Assembly: GCA_031835245.1 (NCBI GenBank)
Contig: JAVKOQ010000204.1
Coordinates: 29,717 to 93,716, forward strand
Source of the DNA: Balamuthia mandrillaris
Lineage: Eukaryota; Discosea; Longamoebia; Balamuthiidae
Length of the DNA: 64,000 nucleotides
Reading direction: 5' to 3'
The position numbers and the translations under genes are program-made. The notes beneath the pieces are model-generated. The model was not told the DNA's origin and did no database searches. It saw only the letters and a program-made list of their open reading frames with translations. This document shows positions 46,411 through 55,929 of the stretch, piece by piece. How positions within the stretch are numbered: position 1 is the first letter of the stretch; each line of letters starts with the position of its first letter.

Positions 46411-47779
46411 TCAGAAAATTTGAAGAGCGGCAGCGCCACCTCCAGCGTGAGGATACCGAGGAGGCGAGGCAACCACCACATTCCTTCTCATCGCTACTTT
46501 CACAAACTCGTCTTCGTCTTCATCCTCTTCCTCGCTTGAACTGTCGCTCGCATAGCCTTTTCCGTAGTGCTCTTCGCTCCCTACCGGTTTATATCCGTCA
46601 TCCTCCGCTTCGTCCTCATCACCTCTCTTGTACTCTTCTCCCTGGCGATACACCCGTTCGATCCGTGGAGTCAATGGGCTCGCACTCGAAGCGCCGTGCC
46701 ATGTATTCTGCTTCTGCAAATTATATCTCGGCGACAACAACGCAACACCATTCGAAGACAATGAAGCGCCAGGAAAGCTCGAAGCGCCAGGAAAGCTCGA
46801 AGCGCCGGAACCCACTACTACAGCTCTTCCTCCGACTTCCCCGCCATTCAAAGAAGAAGGAACAGCGGCTGGGGTAGGAATGGAGCGTTGTTTGCGATGC
46901 ATAGCTTGACGAATGTATTGTTCGAGGGTGGCCATCAGGTCCTGATAGAGTTCCGTCCGAAGAATGACGTCGTGCTCGGGGCCTCCTCTCACGGGTACGT
47001 AGATGAGGAAGAAGTTTCGGCGGGCCTCGTTGATGGCATAGGACTTGATCTTAGAGAGAGGAAAGGTTCGTTGGTCGCAGTCGGCGGTGTTGTTGGTTGA
47101 GTTGTTGTCGTTTAACTTGGTTTTGGCAGCTTTTTCAGAAGGGTCGAACAGAGTTACTCCGGCCTCGCTAAACATAACATCTACGGGATGAGAGACTTTG
47201 TTTGCAAGATCAAGTTCCTGTTTTAACCAAAAGAGAAGGAGAAGAGAAACAAAATAGAAATGAGCCATGGGTACCACTCGAAAGGAGTTGAAAACGAAAA
47301 AAACAAAGGATTTTCAACGTTACCCGAACGTTATAGAACCATGTTTGACCATCCCTTTTCTTCCTTTAGTGTTTGTAGAGACGGATCAACCTCGTGTGCT
47401 GGAGCATCTCCTCTATAAACTTTTTTGGTTTTGTTTGGGGTTAATCTTTTTTTTTTTGATCGTTATATGAGTTTGGTAATGCATTGTAGTACTAACCTTC
47501 ATAAGACGAGGAATTCACGAAAAACTGGCCTAACTTTCCAAGCTTTTTCGTCTTGGAGCCAGCCGCTCTGGCGCTTCCTCCTTTTTCCTTCTTCTTGCTC
47601 GCTCCTCCATGGGCCACCGCTAGCCCTTCCTCGTGGATGAGCTCCTCAGAGCCTCGTCGTACCAACGACCCGCCAGAACGTTTGCCCCACAAAACGGGTT
47701 CGCTGGTCTCCCCAACACCCTCTTGCCATGACTTTGACTTGGTGTGCTTACGTTCCGTTTTGTTTTTCTTGCGAAGCAT
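46411..47779 (-). CDS. PH/PTB-like domain protein with acidic disordered tail
   Basis: Exons 47779-47497, 47419-47340 and 47217-46411 join in frame (WSNM|ELDL). The N-terminal 95 residues are basic. A central block of about 115 residues (VSHPVDVMFSEAGVTLFDPS, TFPLSKIKSYAINEARRNFF, DVILRTELYQDLMATLEQYI) has the strand pattern plus final amphipathic helix of PH-like (FERM F3/PTB) domains, which bind phosphoinositides or peptide tails. The C-terminal 170 residues are Ser/Gly-rich then acidic (SSSEEEDEDEDEFVK) and include a hexapeptide repeat. No enzyme motif. Likely a cortical or membrane adaptor; family assignment is by pattern only. Confidence 0.55.
46763..46807 (-). repeat. 18-bp tandem repeat within the PH-like gene
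   Basis: Unit GAAGCGCCAGGAAAGCTC (plus strand) repeated two and a half times, giving SFPGAS hexapeptides in frame. Identical copies suggest recent slippage. Confidence 0.85.
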
Positions 47780-48574
47780 TTTGTTTTTTTTTTTGTTTCT
47801 TTGCGGGAATTCTGCAACGCGTATGTGTTACAGTTGTGTGTAAACGTTTTTTTGGTTTGGAATTAGTGGAAGTTCGTCCCCCAGAAGGGAGGGAAAAGGG
47901 AAAGAAAAAAAAAGGGCTTCTGGTAACTATATAGCACGTTACTATGGAAATTGAGTGCCAATTCATTGCATTGCTCAATTAATTAATCCCATAATGCGAA
48001 TTCCTTTTGATGAAATTCTTTCCGGCAAATCTAGGACAGGAGAGAGGCTAAGAGAAAGGGAGAGGAGAGGAGAGGAGAGGAGAGGAGAGAGGAGAGGAGA
48101 GGAGAGGAGAGAGAGGAGAGGAGAGGAGAGGAGAGGAGAGGAGAGGAGAGGAGAGGAGAGGAGAGGAGAGGAGAGGAGAGAGAACTGAGGAGAACGATTT
48201 GTGATGCATTGAGTGAGTGTTAAACACGGAGGAACGAAGGCGAGGGTGGGAAGAGGGTGTGGCTAAAGAGAGACCGCACTTAACACAGATGGCAAAAGCC
48301 CTCATGGTTTATGACGGCTGCTCCACGCCTCACCCCCACGTTGATGTATGTCAAGATTCGTTCTGCTTGTTAGATCGCCCTGCATAATTATGCTTTTCCT
48401 TTTCTCTGGCTCCTGTACTTTGGTCTCTGGTTTAGTCTCTTCTCTCTTCTTTGTCCTTTTGATCTTCTCCTCTTTTCATAACACGCGGTCTCTCACACCG
48501 AAATGATTGCAAAGTGATCTGATTAAGTGTTGTTTTTTCTTTTTAACTTTTTTACAAATTGAAAAATGATCTCT

Positions 48575-48614
<40 letters not shown>

Positions 48615-48630
48615 GTTCTTTCGTGGTCGA
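47780..48630. other. Intergenic region with minisatellite
   Basis: No gene recognised. Holds the GGAGA-type repeat listed separately and, at 48577-48611, a (CT)n tract on the plus strand just past the stop of the F-box gene. Confidence 0.5.
48059..48182 (+). repeat. (AGGAG)n pentanucleotide repeat
   Basis: About 24 AGGAG units with three short AGAG interruptions. Purine-only on the plus strand. It lies between two minus-strand genes and has no spacers, so it is not a CRISPR array. Confidence 0.95.
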
Positions 48631-50088
48631 TCAAAATAACGGGCTAAAGAGCTGCTTCCACAAGAGCGACTCATGGGGAGTCACCTTGCGAATGCCGCCT
48701 ATGAAGCCTCTCGTTTGGCCGTTGGGACGCTCGGTGCCGTCCCGCGCCACAGTGACCGTCCGCCAGACATTGCTCTCCGTGAATTGGGGAAAGTCGACGA
48801 GTATGCTCTCACTGTCGATGCTCTTGACGAAGCCGCGCCACCAACCGAATGGGCTTATGGGTTTCATTCTCCATTGTATTTCCACCTGTTATTGTTGAAG
48901 GAAAGAAGGAAGGAGTGAGAGAAAGGAAAGAAGAAGGAAGAGGAGGAATGAAGGAGAAAGCAGCGACAGGCAAGGAAAAATAATAACAACGAACCTCATC
49001 TCCAATCTGGAAGACTACATTAGGATCAGGCGACTTAATCTGAAACACATCATCGCCGTAAAGGTCATCTGGGATCCTCCGCATCCTTGACTCACAGTGC
49101 TGAAGGTACTCGGAGGAGTGAGTGCCCTTGGCCGAAATGTACTCCACATGGAAAGCTTTTTGGGCTGGATCCCATGTGGCCTTTCCGTTGTAAGCAGACA
49201 TCTCGCGGCCGGACAGGGAGTTGAGGACTTGCAACTCGTAGCCCCGTTTGCCGGTGAGCAGCTCTTGAAAGAGCGTTTTGAAGTTGTCTATGCTGCGAAG
49301 GTCGGGATGAAAACCTTTTGTTGTTGGATTGTTCAAATAGTGAGGGAAGAGACAACGCTAGAGAAGAAGAAGAAGAAGAAGAAGAAGAAGAAGAAGAAGA
49401 AGAAGAACAAGAAGAAGAACAAGAAGAAGAACAAGAAGAAGAAGAAGAAGAAGAAGAAGAACAAGAAGAAGAAGAAGAACAAGAAGAACAAGAAGAAACC
49501 TGGCCAAGTTACAAGAAAAAGCAGAAACAAGAAAGACCAAACAAACAAAAAAACGTAGCACAAGAGTACAAAAAGAACAAGGAGATAACTCAAGTTTAAG
49601 AGGCGTGAACATACCTTGAACTTCTTCATCGTAGATGATGCCAGAGGGCTTACCCTCCCAATGGAAGTACTTCCAATGGTGCTGACAGATGACCTTCCAC
49701 ATTGTGTTATCCTCCGCGATGGCGCGCCAACGCTTGCACACCAGGCCAACATCCCATATGACAGCTTTCGGTGGCAGATGGCAAAAGATGAGAAACAGCA
49801 GCTCATCCGAAAGTAGCTTCATGATGGGATGATCATCTGCCTCGCTCTGCTGATTTAAACCCATCAAACACAAGATTAGTTTTCGATGAAAAAGTGTAAG
49901 AGAAGAAGGAGAATACGTGCCTCCAATGGTTGGATTTTCTTTTTTCTTGGTTGTTGTTCATCTGAAAGACAGCACCCTTCTTCTTCCTCCGCCTCCTCCT
50001 CTTCCTCGTCACCTCGTTGATGATGACGGTCAGCAGTGCGGTTGTTCATCTTGTTGGTTTGCTCAGGAGGTTCGTGCTTCCTTTTCAT
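48631..50088 (-). CDS. F-box protein
   Basis: Exons about 50088-49917, 49849-49614, about 49312-48997 and 48890-48631. The first exon is basic then acidic (GDEEEEEAEEEEG). The F-box lies in exon 2: KLLSDELLFLIFCHLPPKAV, LVCKRWRAIAEDNTMWK, which would bind Skp1 in an SCF ubiquitin ligase. The C-terminal 190 residues (NFKTLFQELLTGKRGYELQV, SPDPNVVFQIGDEVEIQWRM, SPFGWWRGFVKSIDSESILV) contain a small beta-barrel-like GD-VE-QWR...FGWWRG module, recalling Tudor/agenet-type reader domains, likely for substrate choice. The phase at the first intron was not resolved, so that boundary is approximate. Confidence 0.7.
49360..49498 (+). repeat. (GAA)n/GAAC repeat in F-box gene intron
   Basis: More than 40 GAA-like triplets; TTC on the sense strand of the intron between exons 2 and 3. 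Confidence 0.9.
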
Positions 50089-51023
50089 GTCCCGCCACGT
50101 TGGTTTGGACTGGCGCCAGAAAGTCTGATCCTTCAAGAAGCAGAAAAAAAAATGTAAAAAAAAAGAGGAGTTAGGATGTTTAGAGAAAGAAAGAAAAACC
50201 TTTCCTTCTTCTCTCTACAGATTCCTTTTCAACTTTCTTTTTGGCAAAGCCAGTTCGTCCTCATCAAAGAAAAAACAAACTTGCAGAGAGAGAAAACACA
50301 AAAAAGTAGAGAAGAGTAGAGAGACAGGCAGCAGGTTGCGCGGCAGGGGGGGGCGAATGCTTACCGTTTAGTGCAGGGCCTGAAGAAGAAAAAAAAAAAC
50401 TTACAAAGTAGTAGTTAGCAGCGGTTGGAACGAGGTGACGGCTACTTTGTGGAACCACCAAACTAAGCGGTGAGTTGCTACCAAGTTTCAGCGCCCAACC
50501 AACCAACCGACAGCAAAGCCAAACGGTTGCCGCTTCTTTGCCAACAACAAAAAGGAAGAAGAGGTGAACAAAAAAAAAAAAGGTTTCAAAAAGTCTCGTT
50601 CGCCTCTTCTTCCTTTTTCTGTAGATAGGACACTTTTTGCCCCACTCTGAAACGTGTAAGTGGGGTAGCGTTGGCCAAAAATTGCGCGACAGATGGCGCC
50701 AGAAGGTGCGGCGGGGGGGATGGCGATCATGGAGCAATCTGTCCTTGTAATTATCAACAAAAGGATAAAAAACGATTCCATCTTTTGAGCATGCAGCTGC
50801 AAAACCGAAAACCAAAAAGAACTCAAAAGGATGGGAAACTCATGGAAACAGTTTTGTGAAACTTCACGAAAGGGAGTGATGGGCAGGCGGGACCTTGATC
50901 TTGCGCGAAATAGGACAAAGCTTAACGTGCTCTTGCGGAAAGAGAGCCGAAGCCACCCGCTGCTTACTCTCCCGTTACGCCACCGATTTTCGTGGCGGAA
51001 CTTTTATCTAGGGTCTTCCCTGT

Positions 51024-51061
<38 letters not shown>

Positions 51062-51162
51062 AGAGAGAAGACAGGCAGAGAAAAGGGAGGGTGGGATGAT
51101 TTCTCCATGTCGACGTGGGTTCTTATTTTTTGCGGACAAAAAAGAAAAGAAAAAAAGAAGAA
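50089..51162. other. Intergenic region
   Basis: No gene firmly supported. A minus-strand frame at 50826-50264 gives a Trp/Arg-rich peptide without family match. GCCACCGATTTTCGTGGCGG (50980-50999) is an inverted repeat. A (GA)n tract lies at 51028-51058, and CCATGTCGACGTGGG at 51105-51119, 44-58 bp before the next start, fits the recurring promoter element. Confidence 0.4.
51105..51119 (+). promoter_or_regulatory. CCATGTCGACGTGGG element
   Basis: GTCGAC core with CCAYG/CGTGG arms, 44 bp upstream of the ATG at 51163. Confidence 0.4.
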
Positions 51163-53559
51163 ATGAACAAAAAAATGAAAAGGAAGATGAGGCAAACGCT
51201 GCGCGAGGCGGAAGGTTCCGCACTGAAAGCCTCCACTTCTGTGAAGGGCAATGACACCACCAAAGGAAGCGTGAGCAAGGAAGAAGCCTTTATAGCCCAC
51301 CTGTCCAAACAGATTTGCGGGTCGGCCGCCGCGGCGGAGCTTCGCGGCTCTAAGGAGCGAGTGCAGACGCTGCTGTTGAAGACGTTCGCTGATCTTCCTA
51401 CTAGCACCCTTCGCACGCGTCTCATCCACAACGTGGACTCTCACGTCGAGACCGTCCTTCAACAGTTTCGTCTCTCTCTCTCTCTCTCTCTCTCTCCCTC
51501 TCTCTCAGTTCTTTCTCACAAAAAATGTGTAAAGTTTGATCACAGCGACAACAGCAACAGCCACAGGCAAAAAGAGAAGTGCTCCGCAAGAAGAAGCGCA
51601 GTCGCAGCAACAAAAGGAAGACTCCACCAAAAAGCCGAGAGTGAGCCAGGCTCCTGTTAGCAACGCCTCCTGCTGGACCAGCGACGGATTAAAGGCTTTG
51701 CTCACTCGCTTGAGAACGGACCTGTCTTCATTGTCTACTGCCCGTCGAGTTAATACTTGTTCGTCTCGCTCGCTCGCTCGCTCGCTCGCGCGCGCGCTCT
51801 CTCTCTCTCTCTCTCGTCTTGTTCTTATTCTCTCTCCTTTCTCTTTTCGTTCTCTTCCTTTTCCTTCGCTTTATGCTAAACAAAAATAACAACAGATGAA
51901 GAGTTGCTATTGTGTTCCACGACATGGCCTTTCTCTCTAGAAAGCTACTTGCAAGAGTGGTTCCCTACTGCCTCTGCCACTTCCACTTCTTCTCCCGCTG
52001 AAGCGTTAGATCGCGCAAAGCAGTTTCAAACGATAAGCAAGACGCTGGCTGGCTTTACATTTGCTTCTGTTACTGAAACTGTATGTGCTCTCCTCTCTCT
52101 TTCCCTCTCTGTCGCTGACTGGTAACAATATGAATAGGAGATAGTGCCGCAGTTGTTGGTTTATAGCCAACTCATTCTCAACTTCACAAAGGCATTGTCA
52201 CTATTGCCGGACAACGCGTAAGCTGCTCTTCTCCTTCTGTTTCTCTCTTTTTTTTTCTCGAGTTTACCTATTTTCTCATGAAACAATTCAATCAGTCTTT
52301 TGGAGGTACTTCAAACTGTCACGTCCTTCCTTTCTCTGTGCACTCTTCGCCTCGACCTCTCTTCCTCCTCCCCGTCCTCTTTCTCCCTCAACCAAGCCAT
52401 TCAAGAGCGATGGAAATCCTCTTCCTCCTCTTCTTCTATTCCCTGCGAGACACTTTTGGACCGACTGTTGGCTCAGTATGTGGAACTGTTTTCTCTGTTC
52501 GGCACTGAATACTCCCTCAAGAAGTACTTTGGAGAGATGGGCTTACCCACCGTTCTGAATCTAACGGCCAATGCTGATCCTAAACGTATCTTTAGCCTAG
52601 TTGCCACGTGTTATACCTCAATTCTTCCTCGTGGAAATACCAACAAACAAAAACAGAAAGAAGAACAGGAAGACGAGAGCAAGAAGAAGCAGAGGAAAGC
52701 ACAAAACTTGGAATGGGTCATTCATAAGCTGTTCCACTTTTTCTTAGTGGAGGAAGAGAAAGGCTTGCAACCACCCTTCAAAGCGATGCTCAGCAACACA
52801 ACCAACTATCTTTATTTTATCTACGCCCTCAAACGCTGCTCCAACTATTTCCAGAGCAGTATGAACACTCTTCTTGCCTCTGCTTCTTCTCTCCATAGCT
52901 CTCATCCTCGTTCCTCACGGCAACAAACAGAAAGACTGGAAGAGCTTGACACGATGTTACGTGGGTTAAGAAACGTTGGAAGCTCCGTTGCAGTACCTCC
53001 TCACTTTCAACGTTGGATCAACACTAAGCCTCTCTCTGCCTATTCTTCTGCATCTTCTGTTGCTCATACGAAGAACAAGAAGAGATCCAGTGAAGCCATT
53101 GTCACATGGTTGTTGTCGGATCAAGTCGGGGAAGAACAGGTGTTGGAGATGATGCGAGCTTATGCTCACGAACAAAAGATGGAATCCATTGCTTCTTCCT
53201 CCTCAACGCCAAAGACTAACAGGAACGCCAACAATGAAGAAGCAGAAAAAGAGAACGATAAACAACTCCACAAAGATGAGCAGCAAGGCAACGAAATGGA
53301 CGTACCGTTGTTTGTGGTGGATACAAGAGGAAGTGATGTTGTTCGTAAGAGAGACCAGAAACAACGACGACAAGAAGCAACGGCCGAAGAAAACAGCGAA
53401 GTAAGCGAGTTGCAAAGCAAGCTCGGCGATCTCATCAAAGAGTTTGACGAAGAGGAAGAACGATTTTACAGAAGGATGCAACAACAACAAACCGGAAGTG
53501 GCAGCAGCGAAGAAGAGGAAGAGGAGGAGGAAGAGGACGAAGATAGTGGTGATGAATAA
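51163..53559 (+). CDS. Protein of unknown function with acidic C-terminus, probably nuclear
   Basis: Exons 51163-51464, about 51546-51758, 51896-52080, 52138-52217 and 52296-53559; the last three joins are in phase, the first is uncertain. Helical content is high (RVQTLLLKTFADLPTSTLRT, KQFQTISKTLAGFTFASVTE, IVPQLLVYSQLILNFTKALS, LLEVLQTVTSFLSLCTLRLD). Basic N-terminus (MNKKMKRKMRQ) and KKRSAPQEEAQSQQQ resemble nuclear targeting segments. The C-terminal 120 residues are charged and end in an [14 protein letters not shown] tail common in nucleolar or chromatin proteins. I do not recognise a family. HEAT-like scaffold is one possibility. Confidence 0.5.
51471..51500 (+). repeat. (CT)n in intron, sense strand
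   Basis: Sense-strand CT in the first intron of the 51163-53559 gene; another (CT)n at 51798-51816 precedes the next acceptor. Confidence 0.85.
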
Positions 53560-53708
53560 GGTTCAACTCTCCGTACATCGAGAGAAGACCAAAGAACTAA
53601 ACCAGTTTCACCATCCTCTGCCGCCAATCCTTCCAAAGTTCTTTTCCTCAAACTGGTAATCAACAAAATAACATAACAAAACAAAAAAAAAAAAGAGACC
53701 ACGCTTCA

Positions 53709-54833
53709 TCAACTTAGGGGAACCCAAGAATGAGAATCGGTTGCCGCATCCACAAAGCCCACCACCTTGCCGTACCCCTGCGGCAAGTCCGCCTGCACCC
53801 GCCAATAGCGTGGACCCCGCCCGACCACCCTCATGTGGCTGCCCGCCAGGATGACCCCCGCCGGGTCCCTCTGGTAGAGCAGGTAGCCGTCCTGGCGGCG
53901 GATAGTGGCCGGCTCCTCGTTGTAGTAGGAGGTGTTGTGCTTGAGGAGGAAGAGCGTGGCGGTCTGTCGGAGCTGCTCCTCTGTCTGGCGGCTCTGACGG
54001 AGGCGGGCCAACCGCTCCTGCCGTTTGCGCAGGTAGAGTGCCTCTGGGTCCTCCTTTGCTGTTGCTTGTTTCGTCGGCTCCTGCTCTTGTGCTGCTTGTT
54101 CTTCTCTTGAAGTTGGCTGTGCTGGTTGGGGTCGTTGTCCTTCACCAAAGGAAAGAATGCGAGCAACTTCTGCTTCCAGGCGACGAGCCTCCTGTTCTTT
54201 CTGTTGCTTTGCGGCTTCGGCGATCTTGCCGCCCACCTTGCCCTGCTCGATGTCCGCCACCAGCTCTTCCAGCAGATCTAGTTCTCGTTTTGGCGGAGGG
54301 GGAGCAGAGGGAGGCGGAGCAGCGGCTTGTTGTTGCTGCTGTTGACGTCGACGACGAAGCGTTTCGGAGGCTACCCAGTCCAATTGGCCCAACACTTGGT
54401 CCAGTTCCTGGTCGAGCTGATCTGTCGGAGCAGGAGCAGAAGCAGAAGAAGAAGCAGAAGAAGAACAAGAAGAAGCAGAAGAGTGTCCTGGAGTTGAGTG
54501 TTGTTGAGGAGGTGAAGGTTGTGCTTCGTGTGGGGTTGGGGTAGCAGAGAGATACAGAGCACGAGAGGATCGAGCTTTGTGCAGCATGTCATCTAACTCC
54601 TTTTCGAGCTCCTCCACAGAGTCCATCACGTCCGGTTCATCCAAACGCGAAGCCGACGATGGCATTACCTCCTGCTGTCTGAGCGGAGGAGGAGCTTGGT
54701 GGTCATAAGAAGAGGCGAGTTTGGTCACATCCTCCAGTTCCTGCATAACATCCTTCACAGTGACGGGCGCTGCACCCCCCGCTGCGTGAGCAATCTCGCC
54801 CATGTCGGCGATCAGCGCTTCCAGGTCCTCCAT
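53709..54833 (-). CDS. Intronless coiled-coil protein with LD-motif-like helices
   Basis: Single exon, 374 residues. Four short acidic amphipathic helices recur at the start and middle: MEDLEALIADMGEI, VEELEKELDDMLHKA, TDQLDQELDQVLGQLDW and ELDLLEELVADIEQG. They resemble the LDxLLxxL motifs of paxillin, which bind focal adhesion kinase-like and other four-helix partners. Between them are Pro/Gln-rich linkers. Residues about 205-300 form a charged coiled coil (AEAAKQQKEQEARRLEAEVA). The last 70 residues (DGYLLYQRDPAGVILAGSHM, GRGPRYWRVQADLPQGYGKV, VGFVDAATDSHSW) look like a small beta domain, possibly SH3-like. No LIM domains. Function inferred only as an adaptor. Confidence 0.6.
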   Translation of the reverse strand: MEDLEALIADMGEIAHAAGGAAPVTVKDVMQELEDVTKLASSYDHQAPPPLRQQEVMPSSASRLDEPDVMDSVEELEKELDDMLHKARSSRALYLSATPTPHEAQPSPPQQHSTPGHSSASSCSSSASSSASAPAPTDQLDQELDQVLGQLDWVASETLRRRRQQQQQQAAAPPPSAPPPPKRELDLLEELVADIEQGKVGGKIAEAAKQQKEQEARRLEAEVARILSFGEGQRPQPAQPTSREEQAAQEQEPTKQATAKEDPEALYLRKRQERLARLRQSRQTEEQLRQTATLFLLKHNTSYYNEEPATIRRQDGYLLYQRDPAGVILAGSHMRVVGRGPRYWRVQADLPQGYGKVVGFVDAATDSHSWVPLS

Positions 54834-55006
54834 GAAGGCTTTCCTTCTTTTGTTTTTTCTCCGAGAGAAATTTCGCTAGATTCGTGACGACACGAAATGG
54901 AAAATTGTAAAAAAAGGACGTCGTGAGTTTGTGAACGTTCGTGACGACACGAAATTTTCCGGGACGACGCGGTAGGTTTTCCCAAAAGGAAAAAAAAGTA
55001 AAACAA
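54834..55006. promoter_or_regulatory. Divergent promoter with two identical palindromic elements
   Basis: TTCGTGACGACACGAAA occurs at 54881-54897 and again, identical, at 54938-54954. The first is 48 bp from the start of the LD-motif gene on the minus strand; the second ends 53 bp before the dCMP deaminase start on the plus strand. Each gene thus has one copy at the same distance. Arms TTCGTG/CACGAA flank an ACGA spacer. A partial ACGACGCGG follows at 54963-54971. No TATA-like sequence stands out. Confidence 0.5.
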
Positions 55007-55929
55007 ATGGAAGAAGAACGGAGGTGCGAAGGGAGCGCTGCAGGGAGAAGGATGGAAGAAGAGGTAGCGGCACCATCGGGTAGCGGCGCATCGATGGGTG
55101 ATAGGGTGGAGAGACCAAGCAAGCGGCTGGACTACTTGTCTTGGGATGACTATTTCATGGCAGTGGTACGTAGCAGTGCAGAAAAAAAAATAGGTAATTC
55201 TGAGCATGGCTTGTCTAACAATGCATGAAAGGCCTTCTTGAGCGCTGAACGGTCCAAAGACCCTCATACACAAGTCGGAGCATGCATCGTGAACAAAGAA
55301 AAGAAAATCGTTGGTATTGGATATAACGGGTACCGTGCTCTTCTCTCGCTCTGAGTCTCTCTCACTCCTATGTTTGTCTAAATGCAATTATTGCGTGAAA
55401 AAAAATAAACAAAGCTTTCCTTGGGGTTGTTCAGATGATGTTCTGCCGTGGACCAAGCAATCTTCTCTGCCAGAAGGCGCCTCTCCATTGGACTCCAAAG
55501 CTCCCTATGTTTGTCACGCAGGTGAGACATCCCATGCAACCTTATCGGTGTTTTACTTATCCTTTTCTTATGGGCTTTTGCTTCTTCTTTTGTCCTTTCT
55601 TTATGTTTGTCAAAAAAGAAATGAACGCCATCCTCAACAAGAACGACTCCAAGCTGAAAGGCTGCAGCATCTACGTGGCCCTCTTCCCATGCAACGAGTG
55701 CGCTAAGCTCATCATTCAAAGCAGGATCCGAGAGGTCATCTACTACTCTGATAAGTATCATCACAAGTGGCCCTACCAAGCCGGGAGAAAAATGTTGGAA
55801 CTGGCTGGCATTGTCATCCGGCAGTTTATCCCAGCAAAGAAGCAGTTGGTCATTGACTTTGAGAAAATCAACACCCACGCACAACCCCAAAGCGGAGACG
55901 ATGCAACAACGGAGAGCAGTCGCCCATAG
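55007..55929 (+). CDS. DCTD: Deoxycytidylate (dCMP) deaminase
   Basis: Exons 55007-55165, 55232-55329, 55415-55521 and 55619-55929 join in phase. The enzyme turns dCMP into dUMP to feed thymidylate synthesis, in the cytosol. Seen: [58 protein letters not shown], the zinc and catalytic motif CHAEMNAIL (His, Glu) split across the last intron, and the second zinc motif FPCNECAK with two Cys. [12 protein letters not shown] follows as in eukaryotic enzymes. The first 40 residues are a variable extension. Length about 224 residues. Zinc ligands and proton-shuttle Glu are complete, so it should be active. The divergent promoter upstream is described separately. Confidence 0.95.

Noticed and set aside
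47281-47340. In-frame stop that would break the PH-like gene
   Set aside because: Using the donor directly after the codon ATG at 47342-47340 removes it and gives matching phases on both sides.
48059-48182. Regular repeat array considered as CRISPR-like
   Set aside because: Pentanucleotide units without spacers in a eukaryotic intergenic region; a simple satellite.
49333-49873. Extended F-box frame with a Leu/Phe tail
   Set aside because: The hydrophobic tail is the TTC repeat of the following intron; the exon ends at the donor near 49614.
50264-50826. Minus-strand frame with Trp/Arg-rich segment
   Set aside because: No recognisable domain, interrupted by homopolymers, and no clear splice link to the F-box gene.
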